Source: Saprospiraceae bacterium (GTDB lineage: Bacteria > Bacteroidota > Bacteroidia > Chitinophagales > Saprospiraceae). From it: a stretch of 64,000 nt of DNA. This document shows positions 16,935 through 26,032 of this stretch, piece after piece (within the stretch, counting starts at the first letter, position 1; the number at the start of each line of letters is the position of its first letter). The stretch covers positions 1 to 64,000 of the forward strand of contig JANQQI010000132.1 of assembly GCA_028285085.1 (NCBI GenBank). The letters are read 5' to 3'. Below the pieces are notes generated by a model. It saw only the letters and a list, made by a program, of their open reading frames with translations. It was not told where the DNA came from and searched no databases. Position numbers and translations under genes: made by a program.

Positions 16935-17762
16935 ATGAATCGGATAACCGAACTTTTTAACGAACTCATCACCAACTTCATCCAGGTATTCCCGAAAATC
17001 GCCTATGCACTGGTGATTTTTCTGGTCGGCTGGTTGATTGCCCGATTGGTAGCTTTTGTTGTGGAGCGCGTGCTCCGCACGATCAAGGTCGATAAGCTGG
17101 CGGAGAAACTTAATGAGATCGATTTCATCGATCGCTCAAATTTCACGATCAAGCCCAGCCGTATCCTGGCGAAGATGCTTTATTACCTCATTTTGTTGGT
17201 CTTCACTATCGTGGCGACCGAGGTACTCGATATTCAGGCAGTATCTGATCTGGTGCGGGATATTATCAACTATATCCCTAATGTATTTGCGGCCATCATT
17301 GTCTTGACAATTGGCTTACTCTTCGCCCAATTCCTGAAGAATATCGTCACTACAGCCATGCAATCGCTAGGTATTCCGTCGGCCAAGATTATTGGTGCTT
17401 TCATCTTTTACTTCGTGTTCTTGATGACGGCGGTAACGGCCCTGACTCAGATTGGAATTGATACCGATTTTATTTCCAATAACTTGACCGTAATTATTGG
17501 AGGCGGTGTCCTTGCTTTTGGGCTAGGTTATGGTTTAGCGTCCCGAGATACAATGGCCAACTTTCTAGCCTCCTTTTATAGCAAGGATAAAGTATACATT
17601 GGCGATGTCATTGGGTTAGATGGATTAGAAGGAGAGGTGATAAAAATGGATAGTACATCGCTGATATTACTGACTAAGGACGATCGTGAAATCATCATTC
17701 CCTTAAGTCGTTTGACCATCAGTAATATTGAAATCGTACAACGTGGCGAATTAAGTAATTAA
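16935..17762 (+). CDS. Small-conductance mechanosensitive channel (MscS family)
   Basis: Inner-membrane channel of 275 aa. Hydrophobic helices lie near 18-42, 80-100, 115-135 and 150-170, followed by a pore-like helix rich in Gly (VIIGGGVLAFGLGYGLASRD at about 188-207). The MscS beta domain begins at VYIGDVIGLDGLEGEV. It gates under membrane tension to protect against osmotic downshock. It is the third gene of the sigma-factor cluster. A weak GACGGAA/TTCCGTC hairpin follows at 17785-17813. Confidence 0.9.
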   Translation: MNRITELFNELITNFIQVFPKIAYALVIFLVGWLIARLVAFVVERVLRTIKVDKLAEKLNEIDFIDRSNFTIKPSRILAKMLYYLILLVFTIVATEVLDIQAVSDLVRDIINYIPNVFAAIIVLTIGLLFAQFLKNIVTTAMQSLGIPSAKIIGAFIFYFVFLMTAVTALTQIGIDTDFISNNLTVIIGGGVLAFGLGYGLASRDTMANFLASFYSKDKVYIGDVIGLDGLEGEVIKMDSTSLILLTKDDREIIIPLSRLTISNIEIVQRGELSN

Positions 17763-17784
17763 CCCCTTTACATATATGTAGTTT

Positions 17785-17813
17785 GACGGAATTATCGATA
17801 ATATCTTTCCGTC
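17785..17813 (+). terminator. Weak terminator-like hairpin after the MscS gene
   Basis: GACGGAA and TTCCGTC form a 7-bp stem around a 15-nt loop. A T-rich run begins about 7 nt later, so termination is plausible but not strong. Confidence 0.35.
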
Positions 17814-17897
17814 TCTTATCATTTTTTACCACCACACTTTGGGTTTACTGCCTAAAGTTTCAATACCTATTTTTTCATCAAATCTACTTTTAAGAAG

Positions 17898-18863
17898 ATG
17901 CTAAAACGAATACCTTTTTTCCTAAGTCTTTGCCTCATCCTCATTAGCTTGAATACACAGGCACAAACCACAGAGGAGCTAACGCAACTCAAAGAACAAA
18001 AATCAGCAGAATTAGCAGAGCTAGAAGGACAATTAAAAGAACTTACCGGCAAAGTTGACGGCTTGAAAGCCGAAGTCGCCAGTCTAACCGATCAATTGAC
18101 GCCCTATCCTCGCTGGGATGTTGGTGCTTTCGGTACCATCGGCTTCAATTTCACCCAATTCAACGACTGGTTATCTAAAGAAGCGCCCAGTACCACTGCC
18201 AGTACCATTGGTTTTACCTTGAATGGTTTTGCCAATATGGATCAGAAGAAGTATTTCTGGCGTAATGGTGCCAACCTCAACCTAAGCTGGATCAAATTTG
18301 ATGACAGAGATGATGATGTAGATGGCGAAGATTTTGAGGTAGCTGCGGATGCCTTTAACCTCACGTCACTTTTCGGTTACAAATTCAACGATAAATTGGC
18401 AGCCTCGGCTTTGGCAGAATACCGTACCTCTATGCTGGAAGGTCGTTTTAACGATCCTGGTTATCTCGATTTGGGGGTTGGAGCCACCTGGACACCTATT
18501 CAAAACTTGGTTGTCGTTGTTCACCCATTGAACTATAACTTTGTTTTCTCTGATTCCGCTTTTGATTTCCAATCTTCATTGGGAGCCAAGGTCGTTGCAG
18601 ACTATCAGCGCAAGCTGTCTAGCGGCATTAGCTGGAAGTCTAATCTTTCAGCTTTTATCAGCTATGAGGATCCCGAAGAGTTATCTAACTGGACTTGGAT
18701 CAATGGTTTCAGCACAGCCTACAAAGGCATTGGTGTTGGTCTGGAATTTGGGCTTCGCATGAACAAACAAGAATCTTTAGCTAGTATTTTAGCTGGCAAC
18801 TTAGAAGAAGGAGACAATCCCTTGCAGTCCTACTTTGTATTAGGACTCTCTTATGCATTATAA
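17898..18863 (+). CDS. DUF3078-like outer-membrane beta-barrel protein
   Basis: Exported protein of 321 aa. Signal peptide 1-22 ends in TQAQ. A short coiled coil follows (about 25-68, Glu/Leu/Lys heptads), then a 250-residue domain of alternating beta strands that begins GAFGTIGFNFTQFNDWLS and ends in an aromatic-flanked strand (SYFVLGLSYAL), as outer-membrane barrels do. The FTQFNDW motif resembles DUF3078 proteins of Bacteroidota. A periplasmic coiled coil before a barrel suggests trimerisation or peptidoglycan contact (inference). Its terminator is at 18930-18962. Confidence 0.75.
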   Translation: MLKRIPFFLSLCLILISLNTQAQTTEELTQLKEQKSAELAELEGQLKELTGKVDGLKAEVASLTDQLTPYPRWDVGAFGTIGFNFTQFNDWLSKEAPSTTASTIGFTLNGFANMDQKKYFWRNGANLNLSWIKFDDRDDDVDGEDFEVAADAFNLTSLFGYKFNDKLAASALAEYRTSMLEGRFNDPGYLDLGVGATWTPIQNLVVVVHPLNYNFVFSDSAFDFQSSLGAKVVADYQRKLSSGISWKSNLSAFISYEDPEELSNWTWINGFSTAYKGIGVGLEFGLRMNKQESLASILAGNLEEGDNPLQSYFVLGLSYAL

Positions 18864-18929
18864 GAAAAACCAAACGACTCAATAAGGACAGTACCCTGTT
18901 ACCAACGAGTCCAAATGGAAAGAAGGAAG

Positions 18930-18962
18930 CCCGTTCCGAATATCTCAGGAACGGGTTTTTTT
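18930..18962 (+). terminator. Terminator after the DUF3078-like gene
   Basis: CCCGTTCC (18930-18937) pairs with GGAACGGG (18948-18955), followed by seven Ts. This separates the outer-membrane gene from polA. Confidence 0.88.
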
Positions 18963-19028
18963 ATGGACAAAATTCCGGTGATGTTGCAACATTGCGTATC
19001 TTGCTGCCTCACCTGAACCATCCAAAAC

Positions 19029-21836
19029 ATGTCCAACAAAAAGCTATTTCTGCTCGACGGTCACGCCCTGGTCTATCGCGCCCATTATGCCTTTATCACC
19101 CGGCCTTTGGTCAACTCAAAAGGAATGAATGTATCGGCAGTTACAGGGTTTACGCGCGCGCTTTGGGATGTCATCCGTAATCAGAAGCCCTCCCATATTG
19201 CCGTGTCTTTTGATCTTTCCGGCCCCACTTTTCGGCACGAAATGTTTCAGGAATACAAAGCCAATCGCGAAGCGCAACCTGAAGACATTACCCTAGCCTT
19301 GCCATACATCATGGAAGTACTCAAGGGTTTTCGAATTCCGATTGTCACCAAAGAAGGATTCGAAGCGGACGACGTTATCGGCACGTTGGCTAAGCAAGCC
19401 GAAAAGGAAGGTTTTCAGGTTTACATGATGACGCCGGATAAGGATTACGCTCAACTCGTTTCCGAAAATGTCTTTTTATACAAACCCGGTCGTAAAGGAG
19501 GAGAGGTGGAGATTATGGGTAAAAAAGAAGTACTCGAGAAATGGCAAATTCAGCGCGTCGAACAAGTCATTGATGTACTAGGCCTCCAAGGTGATGCTGT
19601 AGATAATATCCCGGGGATTCCAGGCATTGGTGCAAAAACAGCGGTCAAGCTTCTGGCGGCTTACGACTCCGTAGAAGGACTGCTTGCGAACACGCACGAG
19701 CTTAAAGGCAAACAGCGCGAGCGCGTAGAAGAATTCGGCGAGCAAGGCTTGCTCTCTAAACAACTAGCAACCATCGACATCAACGTGCCGGTACAATTCG
19801 ACGCCAAGCAATATGAGTTGGAAGAATTTGATCGGGAGGCGCTCTCTGAGATTTTCCGGGAACTCGAATTTCGTACGCTGGCCAAATCGATCCTTGGCGG
19901 TGGTGCCAGCGCAGCGAGTAATGCCGGCGGCGCCGGCGTGCAGCAAAATCTATTTGGAGAAGCGGTGCCAACCACCGGGGCACCACCATTGCCATCGCAT
20001 TCCGTAGCCGAAAAACATCTCGAAAATACGGAGCACCATTACCTCTTGGTCGAGACCGCCGAGCAACGCGCCGATCTTATCGCTAAACTCAGCGCCCAAA
20101 AGCAGTTTTGCTTCGATACTGAAACCACAGGTATCGCCGCTAACGAAGCAGAACTTGTGGGTATCGCGTTTGCTTACCAAACTGGAGAAGCTTTTTATGT
20201 GCCGGTACCAGATGATCAGGATGCCGCGCGCGCTTTAGTAGACGAATTCAAAGCCTTGATGGAAAACCCGGAAATCGGCAAGATCGGGCAGAACATCAAG
20301 TACGATATGATTATTCTAAAATGGTACGGCGTGGAAGTCCAAGGTGCCCTTTTCGATACCATGATTGCTCATTATCTGCTCGAGCCGGAGTTGAGACACA
20401 ATATGGATTATCTGGCCGAGACCTATTTAAAATACAAACCCCTCTCCATTGAAACGCTGATTGGTAAAAAAGGTAAAAAAGGTAAAAACCAACTAACGAT
20501 GCGCGATGTCGCCGTCGAAAAAGTAAAGGAATACGCCGGAGAAGATGCCGATATTACTCTCCAACTACACGATCATTTAGCGCCAAAGTTGGAAAGTGAT
20601 AAGCTGCTCGACTTATACCTGAAGATCGAAGAGCCACTTGTGGAGACTTTGGTCAATATGGAGTATAACGGTATCAATATCGACGTTGATTTTCTGAACA
20701 ACTACTCGACCGAATTGTCCTCCGAAATCGAAAGTCTGGAAAAGACGATTCTGGAAGAAGCAGGCGTACAGTTCAACATTGCCTCACCCCGCCAGGTTGG
20801 CGAGGTGTTGTTTGAACGGATGAAAATTCCTTATCGCTGGCGTAAAACCAAGACGGGACAGTATTCTACCAACGAGGAAAAGCTCACCGAGTTAGCGCCG
20901 GAGCATCCTATCGTGGATAAGATTTTGCGGCACCGTGGTCTGAACAAATTAAAATCCACTTATGTAGATGCGCTGCCACGCATGGTCAACCCACGTACGG
21001 GCCGCGTTCACAGTTCGTTCAATCAAGCCTTAGCGGCTACCGGGCGCTTGAGTTCTAATAATCCAAACTTGCAGAATATTCCGATCCGTACGCCCGAAGG
21101 AGCGAAAGTGCGTAAAGCATTTATCCCGCGAAGCGAAGAATATATTTTGCTGGCGGCGGATTATTCTCAGATCGAGTTGCGCCTGATTGCTGAGATCAGC
21201 GGCGATGAGGCCATGCTGGAAGCTTTCCAAAAAGGGCAGGACATTCACGCGGCTACCGCCGCACGAGTCTTCGGTGTAGCAATCGAAGATGTTAGCCGGG
21301 AGCAACGCTACCGCGCCAAGACGGTCAACTTCTCCGTAATTTACGGCGCAGGAGCGACTAATTTGTCGCGTCAGCTCGGCATCCCCCGTAAGGAGGCCAG
21401 CGAACTAATCAAGAATTACTTCGCGCAGTATCATGGCTTGAAAACCTATATGGATCAGGTCGTAGAAGAAGCCCGCAAGAATGGCTACGTCAATACCCTG
21501 ATGGGCCGGCGTCGCTATTTGCGTGACATCAATAGTCGCAACGCCATCATTCGCGGCCACGCCGAGCGCAACGCCATCAATACCCCGATCCAGGGTACCG
21601 CCGCCGATTTAATTAAACTGGCCATGATCGATGTACACCAAGCTTTACAAGCCGGCAATTTCAAAACCAAGATGATTTTACAAGTGCACGATGAATTGGT
21701 ATTCGATGCGCATCGTGATGAACTGGAGCAAATTCGGCCGCTGATTGAAGAGAAGATGAAAAATGCCATGCCGCAGCTCAAAGTGCCCATCCTAGTCGGA
21801 ATCGACGAGGGAGCCAATTGGTTGGAAGCGCATTAA
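19029..21836 (+). CDS. polA: DNA polymerase I
   Basis: Replication and repair polymerase, 935 aa, full length with three active domains. The 5'-3' nuclease is at 1-290 (LLDGHALVYRAHYAF, EADDVIGTLAKQA, GIPGIGAKTA). The 3'-5' exonuclease (about 355-540) keeps its acidic residues (FDTETTG, NIKYDM, YAGEDAD), so proofreading should work, unlike in Taq. The polymerase has motif A AADYSQIELR, motif B RAKTVNFSVIYGAG and motif C QVHDELVF. A Gly-Lys tandem (GKKGKKGK, near 480) comes from a 9-bp DNA repeat. lpxD follows after 27 bp. Confidence 0.97.
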   Translation: MSNKKLFLLDGHALVYRAHYAFITRPLVNSKGMNVSAVTGFTRALWDVIRNQKPSHIAVSFDLSGPTFRHEMFQEYKANREAQPEDITLALPYIMEVLKGFRIPIVTKEGFEADDVIGTLAKQAEKEGFQVYMMTPDKDYAQLVSENVFLYKPGRKGGEVEIMGKKEVLEKWQIQRVEQVIDVLGLQGDAVDNIPGIPGIGAKTAVKLLAAYDSVEGLLANTHELKGKQRERVEEFGEQGLLSKQLATIDINVPVQFDAKQYELEEFDREALSEIFRELEFRTLAKSILGGGASAASNAGGAGVQQNLFGEAVPTTGAPPLPSHSVAEKHLENTEHHYLLVETAEQRADLIAKLSAQKQFCFDTETTGIAANEAELVGIAFAYQTGEAFYVPVPDDQDAARALVDEFKALMENPEIGKIGQNIKYDMIILKWYGVEVQGALFDTMIAHYLLEPELRHNMDYLAETYLKYKPLSIETLIGKKGKKGKNQLTMRDVAVEKVKEYAGEDADITLQLHDHLAPKLESDKLLDLYLKIEEPLVETLVNMEYNGINIDVDFLNNYSTELSSEIESLEKTILEEAGVQFNIASPRQVGEVLFERMKIPYRWRKTKTGQYSTNEEKLTELAPEHPIVDKILRHRGLNKLKSTYVDALPRMVNPRTGRVHSSFNQALAATGRLSSNNPNLQNIPIRTPEGAKVRKAFIPRSEEYILLAADYSQIELRLIAEISGDEAMLEAFQKGQDIHAATAARVFGVAIEDVSREQRYRAKTVNFSVIYGAGATNLSRQLGIPRKEASELIKNYFAQYHGLKTYMDQVVEEARKNGYVNTLMGRRRYLRDINSRNAIIRGHAERNAINTPIQGTAADLIKLAMIDVHQALQAGNFKTKMILQVHDELVFDAHRDELEQIRPLIEEKMKNAMPQLKVPILVGIDEGANWLEAH

Positions 21837-21863
21837 TTAAGATTCAAACGCTAATCGCTAGAT

Positions 21864-22802
21864 ATGAAATTCCCCCAGCCTATTCCTATTGCAGAAATTG
21901 CGAAGCAATATCAATGTGAAATCATCGGTGATGCTTCGCTCCTCGCCACCGGCATCAATGAAATCCGCAAGGTCGAAGCCGGTGATATTACTTTCGTCGA
22001 CGTTGAAAAATACTTTCAACGGGCAATCCATTCCGCAGCGACGATTATCATTCTCAACAAACCTACCGAGTGCCCTCCCGGCAAAGCTTTCTTGCTTTGT
22101 GAGGCTCCCTTCGAAGTTTATAATCAATTGGTCAAAACATATCGCCCGTGGGTGCCACTTAGTGCTACGATCAGTGATACGGCGGTGATCCATCCCAGTG
22201 CCATTCTCGAGCCCAATGTCGTAGTTGGGCACCACGTTCGCATTGGGAAGCACGCTTACATTCAGGCCAACGTCACCATCGCCGAGCATACCATTATCGG
22301 GGATCACGTGACGATCCAATCGGGGTCAATTATCGGAACGGACGCTTTCTACTACAAACGCAATCCTGACGGCTACAAAAAGTGGCGCTCCGGGGGGCGA
22401 GTCGTCATTGAAGACCACGTAGAAATTGGAGCAGGTTGTACGATCAATAAAGGCGTCTCGGGTGATACCGTGATTGGCGAAGGCACCAAGATGGATTGCC
22501 AAGTACACATTGCCCACGGTGTAGTAGTTGGCAAGCGTTGCCTATTTGCTGCTCAGGTCGGCATTGGTGGTAAAAGCATTATTGGCGATGACGTCGTGCT
22601 CTATGGTCAAGTAGGCGTCATCCAAGATGTCCATATTGGTGATAAAGCGGTGGTACTTGCCGGTGCCGGGGTATCGAAAAGTATTCCCGGTGGTCAGACC
22701 TACTTCGGTGGGCCAGCGGATGAATTCCGCAAAAAATACCGCGAGCTGGCCGCCCTACGTTTACTGCCCGACTTTATGAAGGAAAATCGAAAAAAGTCCT
22801 AG
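21864..22802 (+). CDS. UDP-3-O-acylglucosamine N-acyltransferase (LpxD-like)
   Basis: Lipid A biosynthesis acyltransferase of the left-handed beta-helix type, 312 aa. The N-terminal uridine-binding domain (1-100) is followed by hexapeptide repeats from about 105 to 270 (for example VVVGHHVRIGKHAYIQ). The catalytic His is probably His218 in VHIAHGV. The family's dimer/helical tail is short, and the protein is about 30 residues smaller than typical LpxD, so it may be a second LpxD copy or a related sugar N-acyltransferase. Probably co-transcribed with polA and convergent with the peroxiredoxin-like gene (2-bp gap). Confidence 0.82.
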   Translation: MKFPQPIPIAEIAKQYQCEIIGDASLLATGINEIRKVEAGDITFVDVEKYFQRAIHSAATIIILNKPTECPPGKAFLLCEAPFEVYNQLVKTYRPWVPLSATISDTAVIHPSAILEPNVVVGHHVRIGKHAYIQANVTIAEHTIIGDHVTIQSGSIIGTDAFYYKRNPDGYKKWRSGGRVVIEDHVEIGAGCTINKGVSGDTVIGEGTKMDCQVHIAHGVVVGKRCLFAAQVGIGGKSIIGDDVVLYGQVGVIQDVHIGDKAVVLAGAGVSKSIPGGQTYFGGPADEFRKKYRELAALRLLPDFMKENRKKS

Positions 22803-22804
22803 CG

Positions 22805-23362
22805 TTATTTCTTCCACTTGATATTGCAACCGGCACTTGGTCGTTGCATCGCACTTACTGGTCGGTTGACCATGACAGCATCTAGCGCTGCCCGTAAATC
22901 CACGCCGGTAACTGGCTGCCCAGAGCCGGGACGAGAACCGTCAATCTGACCACGGTATACTAAATCCATATCGCGATCGAACACATAAAAATCAGGGGTA
23001 CAAGCGGCATCGTAAGCTTTTGCGACCTCTTGAGTTTCATCGTATAAGTAAGGGAAAGTATAACCGACCTCTTTGGCATGCGTCGTCATCTTATCCGGGG
23101 CATCCTGCGGATAATTTTCCACATCATTTGAGCTGATCGCAATAAACGCCACACCCTGTTCTTGGTACTCTTTGGCTAGCTCTACGAGGCCCGGATTAAC
23201 GTGAATAACGTAGGGGCAGTGGTTGCATAAAAACATCACGACCGTTGCTAATTCGGACTTGAGATTCTCGAGTGCAAGTGTTTTGCCAGAAACGGTATCG
23301 GGCAATTCAAAATCAGGGGCTTTAGTGCCCAAAGGAAGCATATTGGATTCAGTGAGTGCCAT
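22805..23362 (-). CDS. Thioredoxin-fold protein, peroxiredoxin-like (AhpC/TSA)
   Basis: Cytoplasmic redox protein of 185 aa. The thioredoxin fold has the unusual active-site segment LCNHCPYV (Cys46, Cys49), typical of a peroxiredoxin-like subgroup; two further cysteines are at 121 and 179. The ATG at 23362 is chosen over a TTG at 23392, because a TATCTTTG promoter element occupies 23390-23397 and would remove the TTG from the transcript. Likely role is peroxide or thiol redox control. Convergent with the lpxD-like gene. Confidence 0.88.
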   Translation of the reverse strand: MALTESNMLPLGTKAPDFELPDTVSGKTLALENLKSELATVVMFLCNHCPYVIHVNPGLVELAKEYQEQGVAFIAISSNDVENYPQDAPDKMTTHAKEVGYTFPYLYDETQEVAKAYDAACTPDFYVFDRDMDLVYRGQIDGSRPGSGQPVTGVDLRAALDAVMVNRPVSAMQRPSAGCNIKWKK

Positions 23363-23389
23363 AGAAATTACTTTTTCGAATAGAACACT

Positions 23390-23397
23390 CAAAGATA
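23390..23397 (-). promoter_or_regulatory. Candidate -7 element of the peroxiredoxin-like gene
   Basis: Minus-strand TATCTTTG fits TAnnTTTG, with a -33 TTG 23 nt further upstream (23421-23423). Transcription would start near 23384, giving a leader of about 22 nt to the ATG at 23362. Confidence 0.5.
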
Positions 23398-23442
23398 GGA
23401 AAAGATTAACGGGAAGTCCGCAAGTTTTTCAGCAAGTTAGCC

Positions 23443-24738
23443 TTAGTCTATAGCTACGCGCTGTAACAGTCGATTGCGGGCACCTTGGTAGGCATGGCGA
23501 TGCAAAAAATAGAGCATCCCATCGTGAATACTAACGTGATCTACATAATCCCGATCAAGTGGAATGGCCGGCCCAAGACTGCCATCTTTGGGATTAATTT
23601 CACAGAGGTGATAGCCCCAGCGGGTATCGAATAAAGTGTAAAAGGTACCACGAATCGCATCTTGAAACACTTGTTTTTTCCAACGACGGAAGTGATGATA
23701 ATCAATAGGCACACTGCGCATCCATTCGCCTTTTAAATTGAAATACTGAATTTCGTCTTCGATGTGATTAAAGACACAAATTTGGCCATTGTCCTGAAAA
23801 ATGGGAACGTAAATCTTGGGGTAAAACATACGCCAAGCGCCTTTCAAATCATAAGGGGCGATCCGTAATTCAGCGAGATCTTCGCTGGCATCTCTGCCCC
23901 AAGCATCGCCGGAACGTGGCAAAGCTACACCCAATTCCTCAATGAGCAGATACAAATTATTTTCGTCTTCTATCCGGGGAAGCCACCGTCTCTCTGAGGT
24001 ATCTTTCCGGGAGCGCATGCTATATTGTTGGGCCTGTCCCTGATAAAAATAGTTTTCGAAGAAAAAATAATCGGGTACTGCAAGCTGGCAAGGTTCGATC
24101 TGCTCTTTTACATAATTGTATTCCAATTCCTGTGCAAAAGACAAGCGTTCTGGTTGCACTTCCAATTCATAGCAGATCGTTTGCGTAATCAAAAACACTT
24201 TGTCTTCACAACTTTGCAAGAGGCGAACCGGCTTGTATTCCCGCAACGACATTCGATCGACAACCCGTTCGTTCTCATCAATAACAATTAACTCATATTT
24301 TTCAATATTATTTTTAAATACTAATAACACCATAAAACTGTCCTTGAATGCGTAGTCAACGACACTCTCCGGGCTATGATAAACCGTATCAATTTTTCGT
24401 TCGGCGGAAACGATAATTTCGGATAACTGAAACTGCTGTGGAAGAAGTTGAATCTTCAATTCTGCTGGCAGCGAATCGATACGCCGGCGCTCACGGCGAA
24501 ACCCCAAATAAGAAAATTGAATAACTATTGGCAAACTGTCCACCGTTAAGCTAAAACGACCCGCCCCATCGGTAGTTGTACCTCGCTCCGGTTGCTGTTC
24601 GACAAAAACATTAACCCCTACCAAAGGCATACTATCGCTGAAGACTTGCCCCTGAATGAGATAATCGGATTGACCTTGCGCATTCGACAAGATCGGATAA
24701 AGAATGAAAGTGATAAGTAAAATAATCTTCCAGTGCAT
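23443..24738 (-). CDS. Exported protein with carboxypeptidase-regulatory-like domain
   Basis: Secreted or periplasmic protein of 431 aa. Signal peptide 1-20 ends SNAQ. Residues 26-110 form a CarboxypepD_reg-like beta sandwich (IQGQVFSDSMPLVGVNVFV, DGAGRFSLTV, FSYLGFRRE), the domain that precedes many TonB-dependent receptors; here no plug or barrel follows. The remainder (about 110-431) is beta-rich, reads like a propeller or scaffold (VIDENERVVDRMSL, SVPIDYHHFRRWK) and is of unknown function. It could bind a surface glycan or protein. Single gene. Confidence 0.75.
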   Translation of the reverse strand: MHWKIILLITFILYPILSNAQGQSDYLIQGQVFSDSMPLVGVNVFVEQQPERGTTTDGAGRFSLTVDSLPIVIQFSYLGFRRERRRIDSLPAELKIQLLPQQFQLSEIIVSAERKIDTVYHSPESVVDYAFKDSFMVLLVFKNNIEKYELIVIDENERVVDRMSLREYKPVRLLQSCEDKVFLITQTICYELEVQPERLSFAQELEYNYVKEQIEPCQLAVPDYFFFENYFYQGQAQQYSMRSRKDTSERRWLPRIEDENNLYLLIEELGVALPRSGDAWGRDASEDLAELRIAPYDLKGAWRMFYPKIYVPIFQDNGQICVFNHIEDEIQYFNLKGEWMRSVPIDYHHFRRWKKQVFQDAIRGTFYTLFDTRWGYHLCEINPKDGSLGPAIPLDRDYVDHVSIHDGMLYFLHRHAYQGARNRLLQRVAID

Positions 24739-24931
24739 AGATCCCGTTTTGTGGTAATATTGGAAGATATACCTGGCAAAAGTTAATTCAACCGGTATAT
24801 ACTGATTCCCAAATGGCTAGAGATGTAAGCCGTATTTGTTTATCAGTATAAATTATAATTGAAACGGGTAAAAACTGTTTTCGTTGAAAAAGTCAGGTTT
24901 ACAGTTCTAGGCAATTTTACAATTCGCAGCC

Positions 24932-25903
24932 CTACTGCATGACGAAACGATGAATCCGGGCCTTCCCCCCTTTACCTTCGTTGGCAATATAGAGGGTCCC
25001 ATCCGCCGCAAAGGCAATGCCTTCGGGTTGACGGTGGATCGACTTATCCATTTTCTCAATTCCAATGATTTTTCCTTTGGAATCGAGCATAATCAATACT
25101 TTTCCAACAGAGGATAGGATATAAATGTGCTTACTATGCGGATGTACCGCAATCGCGGAAGGGTTAAATGTCAGGTTTTCTTTTCCAGCATTGAAAAACG
25201 TTTTGAGCTTTTCGTACTGCTTCAAGGTTTTATTTTGATCCAAATATTTACAAATCCTTTCGAGCTGAATGGAGTAGGTCGGTTGATCATTCAGGTTGGA
25301 GTTTTTTAAATCAAAACTATAAATCACCTTTTTATACCGAATCTCTTCAAAAGACTCTCCCGTTGCCGGCACACCTTTGCAAGCCAATAACAGTCGACCG
25401 TTAGCGGCATCATAGCCAAGGCCTTCTACATCATTTTCGCGACTTAGGAATCCATTAAATTTAGTCATCGTCTGTTCATTAGTTCCCGCGTTTTTGACCT
25501 GATAAATCGTACCGGTACTTTTCACGACAAAAACATCATCACCGACCACTTCAATCCCTTCATAATCCCCTGCTTTATGAAATTTAATGTCACGCAAAAC
25601 CTCTCCATTTTTAATATCAAGCTGATACAATTTTCCTTTCTCATCCTGCACCGCCCAAAGCGACTGACCATCCTTTGCGATAGTCAAGCCTGAGATCTCG
25701 TTTAATTCATCGATCATCAGGAAGGTCTCATTAGGTCGATTCAATTGATAAGGGATTGGATGGAGCGGTTCCGCTTCGAACTTATGGGAAACCAGAGTGG
25801 CAATGGGCGCTTCCTGAGAAACTGATGTAGGCACATCGGAGGTGCAGCCCAGAAAGAAAGTAAGAGATAAACCGATTAGGGTGAAAATCTGATATAACTT
25901 CAT
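24932..25903 (-). CDS. SdiA-regulated-like lipoprotein with beta-propeller
   Basis: Lipoprotein of 323 aa, with lipobox LGCTS at 19-23. Residues 60-320 are propeller blades (ISGLTIAKDGQSLWAVQDEKGKLYQLD, DYEGIEVVGDDVFVVKSTGTIY) that match the SdiA-regulated/NHL-like fold, with ExE-type calcium residues near YEGIEVV. These proteins are cell-surface or periplasmic and of unclear enzymatic role (phosphodiesterase-like activity has been proposed for relatives). It is not obviously in an operon. Confidence 0.78.
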   Translation of the reverse strand: MKLYQIFTLIGLSLTFFLGCTSDVPTSVSQEAPIATLVSHKFEAEPLHPIPYQLNRPNETFLMIDELNEISGLTIAKDGQSLWAVQDEKGKLYQLDIKNGEVLRDIKFHKAGDYEGIEVVGDDVFVVKSTGTIYQVKNAGTNEQTMTKFNGFLSRENDVEGLGYDAANGRLLLACKGVPATGESFEEIRYKKVIYSFDLKNSNLNDQPTYSIQLERICKYLDQNKTLKQYEKLKTFFNAGKENLTFNPSAIAVHPHSKHIYILSSVGKVLIMLDSKGKIIGIEKMDKSIHRQPEGIAFAADGTLYIANEGKGGKARIHRFVMQ

Positions 25904-26032
25904 ACTAATGCTCGTTTATTGGGTGTCAAAAAGGGCTAGTATCTAGCACTTGGTGTGTTGAACGAGAAAAGATGGGCGAAGTTGTATGTTTTGGATGCAT
26001 TTTATGCAAACAAGATCAAAAGAAAGGCCTCA

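Noticed and set aside
22805-23392. TTG start for the peroxiredoxin-like gene
   Set aside because: A TATCTTTG promoter element covers the TTG, so the first usable start is ATG 23362.
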